Below are positions 31,919 to 40,273 of a stretch of DNA of 45,681 nucleotides, one piece after another. Source of the DNA: a bacterium (GTDB taxonomy: Bacteria > Patescibacteriota > Saccharimonadia > Saccharimonadales > Saccharimonadaceae); NCBI GenBank assembly GCA_030431855.1, contig JAUIII010000001.1:89089-134769 (forward strand), read 5' to 3'. The notes beneath the pieces are model-generated. The model searched no databases and was not told the origin of the DNA. It saw nothing but the letters and a program-made list of their open reading frames with translations. Position 1 is the first letter of the stretch. Every line of letters starts with the position of its first letter. Position numbers and translations under genes: made by a program.

Positions 31919-33014
31919 GATCAAACGCCAAGCGCCGTCGGCTGAAGTTCGTTTTTGGTGTGATAGGAAATTTGCCCGCGAGGCAAAAGCAACGATGCAT
32001 CAGCAGCATCCAGATGTGTCGGTGCATACCATTATCTCTGGTAAATTTCGTCGCTATCACAACCTTTCTTTGTGGCGTCAGCTAGTGAACGTGCGTACAA
32101 TTGTGCTGCCAAATATTATCGATAGCTTTAAAATAGCGGCTGGAACGCTAGAAAGCGTATACAAGCTGCTGCGCTGGAAGCCAGACGTAGTATTTGCTAA
32201 AGGTGGCTTTGTGTGTCTGCCTGCGGGTGTCGCAGCGCGCGTACTTGGTATACCACTCGTTATTCATGACTCTGATACTCACGCCGGACTGACCAGCCGA
32301 ATTCTGTCACGCTGGGCAGTGTCGATTGGTACCGGTGCGCCGTTAGAGAATTACAGCTACCCCAAGGCGAAAACTCACTTTGTAGGTATTCCCGTCGCAA
32401 CAGGTTTGGCCCCTGTATCGAAGCAGAAGCAAACTGAACTACAGAAACAGTTTGGCATGGATTCTACTCGACCGTTAGTGGTGGTAACAGGGGGCGGGCT
32501 TGGCGCAAAGCGTATAAATGACACCACTGTCGCCGTAATCGATAACTTATTGAGTATTTGTAATGTGTTTCTCGTCACGGGTTCTGCTCAGTACGATAGC
32601 CTGAAAGACGTCACCAAACACTATAGCAAGTCGCAGTTTCGTATCGAGCCACACGTCCCTAGTAGTGAATTCGTCCAGGCGTTGGCAGCAGCAGATATTG
32701 TCGTCAGCAGGGCAGGGGCGACCACAATGCTCGAGATGGCCGCTTTAGCGAAGCCGACAATATTGATACCAAACGCACGGCTTACGGGTGGGCATCAGGT
32801 AAAGAATGCGCGCGCATATGAAAAGGGTAGGGCTGCAGTAGTACTCTCTGAAGAAGAGCTGGTGGTGTCACCTAACCTACTGGTTGATACGATTGGCTCA
32901 CTACTACACAACCCTAAAGAGCTTCAACGCCTAGCAAGCAGTGTTCATGCCTTTGCGACGCCACATGCTGCAAGGGATATGGCGGCACTAGTGATTGCAG
33001 CCCGTAAACGGTAG
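31851..33014 (+). CDS. murG: Lipid II synthase MurG
   Basis: UDP-GlcNAc transferase that converts lipid I to lipid II on the inner face of the membrane. The GT-B fold shows VLAVGGGSGGHVTPVAAV, VFAKGGFVCLPAGVAARVLGIPLVIHDSD, VVVTGGGLGAKRIN and DIVVSRAGATTMLEMAALAKPTILIP, with GHQVKNARAYEK near the UDP-sugar site. HDSD replaces the usual HEQN. The ATG at 31851 with AAAGGGG upstream is better than GTG 31845. It overlaps the end of ftsW by 68 bases in another frame, unusually long for this pair. Confidence 0.95.
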   Translation: MRVLAVGGGSGGHVTPVAAVIAEIKRQAPSAEVRFWCDRKFAREAKATMHQQHPDVSVHTIISGKFRRYHNLSLWRQLVNVRTIVLPNIIDSFKIAAGTLESVYKLLRWKPDVVFAKGGFVCLPAGVAARVLGIPLVIHDSDTHAGLTSRILSRWAVSIGTGAPLENYSYPKAKTHFVGIPVATGLAPVSKQKQTELQKQFGMDSTRPLVVVTGGGLGAKRINDTTVAVIDNLLSICNVFLVTGSAQYDSLKDVTKHYSKSQFRIEPHVPSSEFVQALAAADIVVSRAGATTMLEMAALAKPTILIPNARLTGGHQVKNARAYEKGRAAVVLSEEELVVSPNLLVDTIGSLLHNPKELQRLASSVHAFATPHAARDMAALVIAARKR

Positions 33015-33025
33015 TGCTTGTCTGA

Positions 33026-33031
33026 TACAAT
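33026..33031 (+). promoter_or_regulatory. -10 box before ftsQ
   Basis: TGATACAAT is an extended -10 ending 9 nt before the ATG at 33041, so the ftsQ-like gene can also be made from its own near-leaderless transcript. Confidence 0.5.
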
Positions 33032-33040
33032 AAATGAAGT

Positions 33041-33994
33041 ATGGCAAAGTTTTTTAAACAAAAAGATGCGAATTCAGACCTGCCACGACGACGTCAGCAG
33101 CGAAGTAGTGATTCTAGCGAGACTGAAACGAGCAGTAGCTACCGTGCGGCGTTCCACAGAAACCGAACCATTACTGGTAGTTCTTCGCGTAGTATCTCTA
33201 GCACAAATGAATTAAATGCACAGATGCGCTCACCCAGAGCAAGCGCGCATCATTTAGCGATTGCCAGGCGACGACTATTAGCGTATCTTGCTGTCGTGCT
33301 GGCTGCGAGTGCAGTACTGTTTATCTTTGTACAGCAGTTTGTAGCGACGGAAGTCGTGCAAGTGGCGGGCAATCAAGCGCTGACAAGCGAACAAATGCAA
33401 CCCTACAAGGATTCCGCCGAACGCTATTTTGCTATGCGGCCTATTCAGCGTTTTCGGTTCTTGTTACACACAGAGGATTTTCTGCGCAGCCTACAGGTGG
33501 ATAATCCAGAGATAAAGACATTACATGTTGATGCCGGTAGCTCGTTTGGTCAAGCATTGATTACTATTACGCCACGCGAGCCTATAGCACGCTGGAATAC
33601 GTCAAACAAGCGGCAATTTGTTGATGCAGATGGCGTTGTATTCACAAAGAACTATTTCAAAGATCCACGTGTCGAGATACGTGATAATAGCGGTATTGAG
33701 ACGAGCGGCAGTACTGTAGTGACAAGCAAGCGTTTCCTCGGCTTTGTTGGCCGAGTCATCGGCGAGTCGGACAAGGCTGGCTACACAGTTCGCACCGCCA
33801 CTATTCCGTCACTTACAACCAGGCAAGTACGTATAACAGTGAAGGGGGTACGCCCGTACTTCACGTTCTCAGTTGACCGTCCACCAGCAGAGCAGGTAGA
33901 GGACATGACGCGGATTATACGCTATCTTCGAAAGAAGGGAATCTCGGCACGCTACGTTGATGTGCGCGTGCAGGGCAAAGCATTTTATCGGTAG
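33041..33994 (+). CDS. ftsQ: FtsQ/DivIB-like division protein
   Basis: A 317-residue bitopic protein. The cytosolic N-terminus is long (about 85 residues), basic and Ser-rich; the membrane helix is LLAYLAVVLAASAVLFIFVQQF; the outer part begins with a POTRA-like domain (VVQVAGNQALTSEQMQPY, then FLRSLQVDNPEIKTLHVDA, LITITPREPIARWN) and continues with the FtsQ domain (QFVDADGVVFTKNYF). FtsQ links FtsL/FtsB to the rest of the divisome. It ends the dcw cluster; ftsA, ftsZ and murC-F are not in the window. Confidence 0.82.
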   Translation: MAKFFKQKDANSDLPRRRQQRSSDSSETETSSSYRAAFHRNRTITGSSSRSISSTNELNAQMRSPRASAHHLAIARRRLLAYLAVVLAASAVLFIFVQQFVATEVVQVAGNQALTSEQMQPYKDSAERYFAMRPIQRFRFLLHTEDFLRSLQVDNPEIKTLHVDAGSSFGQALITITPREPIARWNTSNKRQFVDADGVVFTKNYFKDPRVEIRDNSGIETSGSTVVTSKRFLGFVGRVIGESDKAGYTVRTATIPSLTTRQVRITVKGVRPYFTFSVDRPPAEQVEDMTRIIRYLRKKGISARYVDVRVQGKAFYR

Positions 33995-34684
33995 AATACC
34001 CCTGCTATATCGAGCACTAGTTCTATTTTTGTTCTAATTACTATAATGCAAAAAAACTATACGAAAGCAGGGGATTACGAAAAAGTCAAATACCATGCAA
34101 AACGGGGAAAAAGAGTAGGGGGAAACAATTTTTCGAAAAATGCAAATCGCGCGTGAAAACTTTGCCGAGTGTGGATAACTAGCCGGATCGTTGTAAATTC
34201 ATACAACACAGTGCGATTGTATGCTATGGGTGTGGTATGGCGAAGTGTACATAGTAGATAGAGTGTTACTGTACGAAACAAAAGTAGAAATGCGTAGATA
34301 TAAGCCCAAAGTCCCCTGTTAGGGCCTTGGCAGAAGGTATAGTGAATCAACTTTGCTGATAATACTCAATGTCGTAAAAGATATATTGTGCGACGTTAAG
34401 TCTATAACTACATTCTGATTCATCATACGTCCCTGTCATGCATGTGTTGCGCTATATTTTTCTGTATTTTGCACGCACTTCCCGGCTTTGTATGCGCGCA
34501 CCCTTTTCTAGCCCGTATACAATGTTTTCTGCCATTTTTCTAGTATGCGTCGCAACGTTGCTGTTAATCATAGCTCTGCATCCTGGCCAATATACTAAGT
34601 TCTATATTTGTTCTATACATGTTTGCATGTGCATGGTGCTTATGATAGACAAGAGGTGGTTCTCGAGGTAGTATAGGGTAAGCT
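33995..34684. other. 690-base spacer with hairpins and a DnaA box
   Basis: I find no convincing gene here. CCCCTGCT (33999-34006) is repeated inverted as AGCAGGGG (34066-34073). ATTTTTCGAAAAAT (34128-34141) is a perfect palindrome. TGTGGATAA (from 34171) is a perfect single DnaA box. GTTGTA (34190-34195), CATACAAC (34200-34207) and TTGTATG (34217-34223) allow two mutually exclusive hairpins sharing the middle element. TATAAT (34042-34047) may start a transcript. A hydrophobic frame at 34438-34671 has no ribosome site and looks accidental. Confidence 0.45.
34672..34677 (+). promoter_or_regulatory. -10-like box before the split gene
   Basis: TATAGG ends 7 nt before the ATG at 34685, the leaderless spacing used elsewhere. 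The box is imperfect. Confidence 0.35.
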
Positions 34685-35650
34685 ATGACATCAATTGACC
34701 AATTACCAGTGGGTGGAGTTGAATCTGTTACGGATATCAGTACCAATGATGATACGAGTAGTATTGTAGAGCGAATGCTTGAAGGCCGTATGGATGTATA
34801 GATAGATGACGTGCTCGATATGATGAATGTGTACTATTGGTGGCATGTAGACACTACAGAAGCCATCAGCGCGGCTCATGTTACTCCTCAGGATACGCTG
34901 ATGTCTATATTGATTGATCTCAGTGAAGAGCAGCAAGCGTCCGCCATGAGCGCGATACACGATGCTTTCAACGGCCATTGCTTCTTGTGTCTAGGAACCG
35001 GTAGCGGGAGTCATCAGAAGTGTATGGACTTTTATCAAGACATGGATAGAGTAGCTCCTGAAGATGGTCACGAAGATAAGGATGGTGCCGCACTGCCCCA
35101 CATCGTTCGTCCGTTCGTTTTTACCGCTATGATGCAAGGGGCATTTCATGAAACTCGTGGCTTCGGTGATTCGTATGACCCCGGCCCTACTATCCTCGAA
35201 ATGCTTAAAGACTACAATATCCAGCGCCTACTAGACGCTGGTTTGAGCGATATTGAAAGCTTGGATGCGCCTAATGTGCTTGACCACGAGATAGATCGTC
35301 GAATACTTGCCGGCTTTTCTGACGGAATGGTCCTTCCCTATTCACAGTCTGAATACGAGGCTTTCTATGAAGCTGGCGGTGACTTAGATGGCTATATTCG
35401 TAAAGTCGCAGAGGACTGCGCTGATGACGAAGACGCTTTTGTAATAGTGATGAGTGCGTTCGAAGATGTTCCTGATGATGCTCAGGGTTGGTCTATCGAT
35501 AAAAAACGAGCGTTAGCACGACGATTACTCTTTTCTATGGAATCGCAGCTTGCAGACTTTGAAGTGACACGAGCATGGAAAAATGACGGTGTGCTCCCTC
35601 ACTACCTCTATCGATTTCAAGATGCCTTCCCTTCTAGCGAGCCAATCTAA
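34685..35650 (+). pseudogene. Unknown gene with one in-frame TAG (broken, recoded or two-part)
   Basis: ATG 34685 opens 38 codons (MTSIDQLPVGGVESVTDIST and on to EGRMDV) ending at TAG 34799-34801. The same frame then continues without another stop to TAA 35648-35650, giving 279 residues if started at GTG 34811. The join MDV-stop-IDDVLDMMN reads smoothly, so this looks like one ancestral gene of 321 codons. The product is acidic, soluble and not recognised; it has a CFLCLGTGS segment with two cysteines and many Asp/Glu-rich helices. GTG 34811 has no SD, but lies 9 nt after the stop, so reinitiation is possible. Mutation, sequencing error and amber readthrough are alternatives. Confidence 0.55.
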
Positions 35651-35652
35651 TA

Positions 35653-35686
35653 TAAAAAAGCAGCCTCCCAGGAGGCAGCTCTTTTA
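35653..35686. terminator. Bidirectional terminator between convergent genes
   Basis: AGCAGCCTCC CA GGAGGCAGCT folds into a stem of about 9 bp with one A-A mismatch. It is flanked by AAAAAA on the left and CTTTTA on the right, so it can end transcription from both sides. Confidence 0.85.
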
Positions 35687-35694
35687 TGAGGGGT

Positions 35695-35943
35695 TTAGAC
35701 GCTCATCGAGAGCAGCGTCCACGATCCTCCCCTGTTATCACTGCGTAGCTTGAACTCGCGTGTACCGTCGGTCATGGTGAGGAGTTGAACAAACTTCTCT
35801 CCCTTGCCGATGACACAGCTGAGTCCTGCGTCGATGAAGCTGTAGCTTTTGCCGTCAAACTCCATCCTTTTAGGGTAGGCCATGAGGCCTTTTCGAAACC
35901 CTAGCGCAGTAATAATAACTGGTTTGTTTATTGATTGTGTCAT
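35695..35943 (-). CDS. Small protein of unknown function
   Basis: An 82-residue soluble protein with alternating beta-type segments (KPVIITALGFRKGL, KSYSFIDAGLSCVIGKGEKF, TREFKLRSD, SWTLLSMSV). No family recognised. The ribosome site CAGGAGT lies 7 nt before the ATG at 35943, so this gene has a leader, unlike most first genes here. An inverted repeat GCTAAT/ATTAGC (35981-36002) in its upstream region could be an operator. It shares a terminator with the split gene opposite. Confidence 0.65.
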   Translation of the reverse strand: MTQSINKPVIITALGFRKGLMAYPKRMEFDGKSYSFIDAGLSCVIGKGEKFVQLLTMTDGTREFKLRSDNRGGSWTLLSMSV

Positions 35944-36251
35944 GTTTTCACTCCTGACTCGTGGTGGATATGCCTACGAGGCTAATGCTTGATATGATTA
36001 GCGAACGGATTTTGGAGTGAGCCACTCTACTGACAGGGCGTGTTGACCGCTCGAAACGACGCCTTTTTACAGAGGTGACTAGTGTAAATGTACATCCCTT
36101 TTGTGCGCGGGATATAATGCTTCTCACCTGTTGGTAGAAAGGCTCTAGGCCAGTACCAACATGGCTGTACTTAGTATAGCGTGCTGATTTGGTGCACTGT
36201 CAATGCATGTGTTCAGGCTTTTTCGGTGTAGTAAATGCAACGTTTATACCG
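35944..36251. other. 308-base spacer with possible small RNA signals
   Basis: It holds the inverted repeat GCTAAT/ATTAGC (35981-36002); a plus-strand terminator-like hairpin (GGCGTGTT with AACGACGCC, 36037-36063, followed by TTTTT); and TATAAT (36113-36118) followed by GTTGGTA (36130-36136) pairing with TACCAAC (36154-36160). The last stem sits directly before an 8-codon frame, MAVLSIAC, at 36161. No gene of ordinary size is supported. A short plus-strand RNA starting near 36125 is possible. Confidence 0.4.
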
Positions 36252-38960
36252 TTAGCGGAGTGAAATGTCGGCACTTCCACTTTCAGGCAGTGTACCTTCC
36301 GCTGGCTGCTTCGTACGTGTCGTAGTAGTCTCTTTTGTGGCGGATTCACTGCTGTCTGAAGCCGCGTCGGTTCCTTCGCCATCTGTCTTTTTCTTTCGCT
36401 TGCGCTTGCGTTTTTTCTTAGCAGGGGCGTCGCCTTCTCCGCTACCAACCGCCTGCGATGGCGCGCTCGCCGCAGCGCCTGCTTGTGGGCTCATGTCACC
36501 GTTTTGGGGCAAAGCACGGCCGTCTTTATTGCTGCCACTCATCATCAGTTGAGCTATCTCTGTCTCGACATCTCCCCTATCGCGGCTGTAATTCAGGCGT
36601 GTGTGTTCGATAATACGACCAGTGTTGTCTGTTTGCGGCGCGGGCAAATTGAGTGTTCGTGCGCTAAATGCCGGTGTTTTCTCTCCGTTTATCACCATGT
36701 TTATCACAAAGTTTCGGTTGTGCATCTGCAAGAGGTCGAGCGCCTCGAAGTTTGGCTCGAACTGCTTTGATAATATCGGAGCGTCGTCGGCGGACACACG
36801 GAATGTAATCATCGTGCCCACGTTACCAAATACCGCGTCGCGCACCGTTTCCGACATCTGTGATATGTATTGGTTTGCTACAGTCAGGTTCAGGCCGTAC
36901 TTGCGCGCCTCAGACAAGATGGTGGCAAATGAATCGGTGGCGAAGTTCTGGAACTCATCAACGTAGAGGTAAAACGGCGTGCGATCTTCGATATTTGGAA
37001 TGTCTTGCCTGCTCATGGCTGCCAGCTGGATTTTAGTTACCATAAATGAGCCCAAAATTGCCGCGTTGTCTTCACCAATGAGCCCTTTTGAAAGGTTCAC
37101 AACCAGAATTTTACCTTCGTCCATGATCTGGCGAATGTTGAAGGTACTCTTTGGCTGACCGATGATGTTACGAATGATAGGGTTGGCCGTGAAGGCGCCT
37201 ACCTTGTTCAGGACCGGAGCGATAGCTTCTGCTTGAAACTTCTCGTTCCAGCTATTGAACTCGATGTTCCAAAACTGTAGCACTACCGTATCGGTACAGC
37301 TTGCTAGTACTTCTTTGCGGAACTTCTTATCTGTCAGCATGCGCGTGATATCAAGCATAGTGGTATTGGGGTGGTCAAGCAGTGCTAATATGGTGTAACG
37401 CAAAATGTACTCTAGGCGTGGCCCCCAGCTTTCGCCAAACATTCGTTTGAGTACACCAATTACCTCTGATGAGATGTTGGTTTTCATATTTGGGTCGGTC
37501 ACCTCCAACGGGTTGAACCCGAGCGGGTACGCGGTATCGGCGGGGTTGAAGTATACAACGTCTTTCAGTCGACTACCAGGGATAAAACGCATGTTATTCA
37601 CGGCAAAGTCACCGTGCGGGTCTATCACTGCATAGCCGTGGCCGTGAAAAATATCACTGAGTGCGAATAGCTCGAGCAACCCAGACTTACCTGCTCCGGT
37701 CTGGCCAATAATATACACGTGACGTGAGCGGTCGTAGCGCAGCATGCCAAACTGGTGGTTGATGCCGCGGAAATTTGTGACACCGAATGCTGAAATATTC
37801 TCGTCGATTGCATCGTTGCCAGTGATAACCGGCAGTTTTGCGGGTGGTTCAGCTGTTTTATTACTCGCCCATACGATGTTTGGCGTCTCGACGTTTGTGT
37901 GTGGCAAGTGAAAGACGGAAGCGAGCTCTTCGATATTCAGTACGAATCCTCTATCGGCGAAGGCGCGCGTTTTGTAGCTCGTTAGATCTTCTTTTTTGAA
38001 GCTCGTTTGCACCATGCGAAAGCCGTTGAGGTTGGTACTATTGAATTGCTTAAAGGTGCCTACGATGGCCTGCATGCGTAGCTTTGCGTTTGTTTGACTA
38101 TCGCCAAGGTACGCCAGGCGAATTTTCACCTGATACCCAAGCTTGGTTGCCTTCTTTTCTACCTCGCTGATGCGTGTCTTGTCGCGCTCAGACAGCTCTT
38201 TTGGCGCGCCTGAGGCGCCTGCACCCTGCTCTGGTGGTTTCCATAGCGCCTCAAAAAAGCTGCCAAACCAACGAAAGTCGACGTTGCCACCACTAAAAAG
38301 TGCAAACGGATTACCGCCGCGAAGCGCGCTCACCCATCGTTCGCTTACTTTATGCCAATCGTCAGCGATGGGTCGAGTTAACACTTGTACCCACAGCTCT
38401 TCACCGGTAGATTCAAGCTTGGCAAGCGTACCGGTGATGCCGGCGAGTGGGTCAACCTCGAAATTCTGGAAGGTTTTAATGGGCAATACTTCGTTGTCAG
38501 TTACGGTAATCTCAGAGGTGTAGACAACACTGTGTCGCCGTTCGTGGCTCACGTAATCTTCTTCTGCAGTATGAATTTGCACAGTGGGATATTGAGCATA
38601 AATTTGCCCCTCGACGAAACTCTGCAAGCTGCGAGGCACCCATACGTAAAAGCGGATTTGTCCATTCACCGAGGCTATCTCGAAACTAAGGTATTCTTGC
38701 ATGCCACCGTTTAGTCGTAGTTCGGCTTTATCACGCAAAATACCGTGCAAACTAGCAAATAACTGCTCTGCAGCTAGCTCAGACTTATCGTTTGCTTTTG
38801 GAATCTCTAGGATGAGTAAGATACTATCAACTGGCTTGGTCGGCGCGACTTGGCGATAGTTACGCCATGTTCCGTACAGCAACAAGAGTACTAGGGGTAT
38901 CCACACGTACCACTGTAAAAGCGTTTCTAGTACCCACTGCAAAATAGACATAAGGTTCAT
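36252..38960 (-). CDS. VirD4/TraC-like type IV secretion or conjugation ATPase
   Basis: A 902-residue membrane-anchored hexameric-type ATPase. One N-terminal helix (YVWIPLVLLLLYGTW), a long domain of about 370 residues that resembles the extracatalytic part of CPR conjugation proteins, then the motor: Walker A IIGQTGAGKSG, Walker B FYLYVDEFQNF, and SEARKYGLNLTVANQYISQM as in TraG/TraD-type DNA pumps. The C-terminal 110 residues are low complexity with a lysine/arginine block (KKKRKRKRKKK) and a Thr/Glu-rich end. It probably moves DNA or protein across the membrane. GACAAT ends 5 nt before the ATG. It lies 40 nt after the sigma4-HARE gene, in one operon. Confidence 0.85.
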   Translation of the reverse strand: MNLMSILQWVLETLLQWYVWIPLVLLLLYGTWRNYRQVAPTKPVDSILLILEIPKANDKSELAAEQLFASLHGILRDKAELRLNGGMQEYLSFEIASVNGQIRFYVWVPRSLQSFVEGQIYAQYPTVQIHTAEEDYVSHERRHSVVYTSEITVTDNEVLPIKTFQNFEVDPLAGITGTLAKLESTGEELWVQVLTRPIADDWHKVSERWVSALRGGNPFALFSGGNVDFRWFGSFFEALWKPPEQGAGASGAPKELSERDKTRISEVEKKATKLGYQVKIRLAYLGDSQTNAKLRMQAIVGTFKQFNSTNLNGFRMVQTSFKKEDLTSYKTRAFADRGFVLNIEELASVFHLPHTNVETPNIVWASNKTAEPPAKLPVITGNDAIDENISAFGVTNFRGINHQFGMLRYDRSRHVYIIGQTGAGKSGLLELFALSDIFHGHGYAVIDPHGDFAVNNMRFIPGSRLKDVVYFNPADTAYPLGFNPLEVTDPNMKTNISSEVIGVLKRMFGESWGPRLEYILRYTILALLDHPNTTMLDITRMLTDKKFRKEVLASCTDTVVLQFWNIEFNSWNEKFQAEAIAPVLNKVGAFTANPIIRNIIGQPKSTFNIRQIMDEGKILVVNLSKGLIGEDNAAILGSFMVTKIQLAAMSRQDIPNIEDRTPFYLYVDEFQNFATDSFATILSEARKYGLNLTVANQYISQMSETVRDAVFGNVGTMITFRVSADDAPILSKQFEPNFEALDLLQMHNRNFVINMVINGEKTPAFSARTLNLPAPQTDNTGRIIEHTRLNYSRDRGDVETEIAQLMMSGSNKDGRALPQNGDMSPQAGAAASAPSQAVGSGEGDAPAKKKRKRKRKKKTDGEGTDAASDSSESATKETTTTRTKQPAEGTLPESGSADISLR

Positions 38961-39000
38961 CTTTTATTGTCCCACCTGTCGCCTCTGTTTGCAAGGCTCG

Positions 39001-40056
39001 CTATTTGACAGGGTCTGCAAGCGTGTAGGTTGCTTTTGAAACACGTTTGAATTGAGGCTTGCTCTGCAGGTTCAATAGGATAGTCGTTTCTTTTACCTGG
39101 CGGCTCTTCAGTACGCGCTTGACAATTTCATCGCGGTGTAGCGGTTCGCCAGCTTTTTTCAGTACATCGGTAATGATGTCGGCAACAGTACCCTTTGAAT
39201 AGCCCCACTCATTCAGCGCGTAAATACCGCGACCAATGAGCACGAAGCGCTTGTCTTTAATGAGCTCGTTGTGGATTGCCTGTGTGGTTACGTCTTTGCG
39301 CTTGAAGTCACTTTTTTTGATGTGCTTGGCAATTTCAGAAAAGTGCATTGGTTTGCCGTCTTCGGCTAGAATCACGTAGATTTTGTCGCGAATATTCTTT
39401 GGGTTTACAGTCGGCCACTTTACTAGGCCCCAGTTGTCGCGCAGGTGCGCCAACTTCTTGCTCAGGCTAGCTAGCGCGGCAACGTGGCTCGGGTGTTCAT
39501 GGTTGAGCTTCGTGTGAAGCGTTTCAGCAGTAACAGGCTCACCGTGTTCTTTAATGGCCTTTACGATTTCTTCTACGAATGCTTTTACTTTTTTCTCGTC
39601 GCCGTATTCTTTGATGCCGATCGAGTGATAGTAGTCATCGTTTTCGTTTACCACAGTGAGGTTTGGTGAAAGTTCTGCTATAAACCCAACATGTGCACGC
39701 GTGAGAGCGTCGGCGCCCTCGCCAGCGATTGCCAAGGTCGCGTCTTGTACGCGGGCTACACGCCCCTTTTCAGAAAGATGACGCACGATGGTGCGCTCTG
39801 CGTCTTTCAGGCTTGGTACCTTGCCTTCTTCACTGGCAAGCTTCAGGCGAATCAAGATAGCTTTTTCTAGCTGGCGCACGCGTTCACGGGTAATACCTAG
39901 CAGTTCGCCAATCTGTTCAAGTGTCTCTTTTCGGTCAAAAAGTCCAAAGCGGCGTGAGATGATTTCGCGTTCACGGTCCTGTTCGATAACCCCCAAAATA
40001 TCGTTAACAGCTTGCTTTAAGCTGCCTGCCATATCTGCTTGGTTGGTTTCGTCCAT
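39001..40056 (-). CDS. Sigma-70 region 4 fused to HARE-HTH domains
   Basis: A 351-residue transcription-related protein. Residues 15-75 are a sigma-70 region 4 helix-turn-helix: EREIISRRFGLFDRKETLEQ, then IGELLGITRERVRQLEKAIL. There is no region 2, so it cannot itself melt a -10 box. Two later segments (about 160-215, and 230-345 with KPMHFSEIAKHIKK, AIHNELIKDKRFVLIGRGIYAL and EPLHRDEIVKRVLK) look like HARE-HTH winged helices, as in the delta subunit RpoE of Firmicutes. It may tune RNA polymerase at -35 elements. It starts an operon with the VirD4-like ATPase. AAAGGATAA is the ribosome site. Confidence 0.85.
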   Translation of the reverse strand: MDETNQADMAGSLKQAVNDILGVIEQDREREIISRRFGLFDRKETLEQIGELLGITRERVRQLEKAILIRLKLASEEGKVPSLKDAERTIVRHLSEKGRVARVQDATLAIAGEGADALTRAHVGFIAELSPNLTVVNENDDYYHSIGIKEYGDEKKVKAFVEEIVKAIKEHGEPVTAETLHTKLNHEHPSHVAALASLSKKLAHLRDNWGLVKWPTVNPKNIRDKIYVILAEDGKPMHFSEIAKHIKKSDFKRKDVTTQAIHNELIKDKRFVLIGRGIYALNEWGYSKGTVADIITDVLKKAGEPLHRDEIVKRVLKSRQVKETTILLNLQSKPQFKRVSKATYTLADPVK

Positions 40057-40116
40057 ACTGGTTTTATCCTTTCGGCCACACCGCGATTTATACTGTTATA
40101 GTTCTCTATGCATTAC

Positions 40117-40145
40117 ATTATAAAACAATGTATGTTCAATGTCAA
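40117..40145 (-). promoter_or_regulatory. Perfect consensus sigma-70 promoter
   Basis: On the minus strand TTGACA (40145-40140) and TATAAT (40122-40117) are separated by exactly 17 bases: a full consensus match. Transcription would start near 40110, about 54 nt before the ATG at 40056. Confidence 0.9.
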
Positions 40146-40166
40146 ACACATTTTCCCATATGTTTT

Positions 40167-40175
40167 ATTATAGCA
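40167..40175 (-). promoter_or_regulatory. Second, extended -10 promoter of the same operon
   Basis: TGCTATAAT on the minus strand (box 40172-40167) lies 50 bp upstream of the perfect promoter and would give a leader of about 100 nt. Confidence 0.5.
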
Positions 40176-40214
40176 CATACTAGACGCTTATGGTAAATAG
40201 TATTTTTAGACTTT

Positions 40215-40223
40215 TTATCCACA
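40215..40223 (+). promoter_or_regulatory. Single perfect DnaA box
   Basis: TTATCCACA is present once in the AT-rich gap between the pseudopilin and the sigma4-HARE gene. It could let DnaA control the operon; one box is not an origin. Confidence 0.45.
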
Positions 40224-40273
40224 GAAAATGTGTTTAGCCTAAAAACGTAAACTGTTTTGTGTCAAAGTTACCC

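Noticed and set aside
34438-34671. 77-codon hydrophobic ORF
   Set aside because: No SD or correctly spaced -10 box; composition follows the T-rich DNA and there is no recognisable family.
33995-34684. Replication origin
   Set aside because: There is only one perfect DnaA box, no cluster of boxes, no dnaA or dnaN nearby and no clear AT-rich unwinding element.
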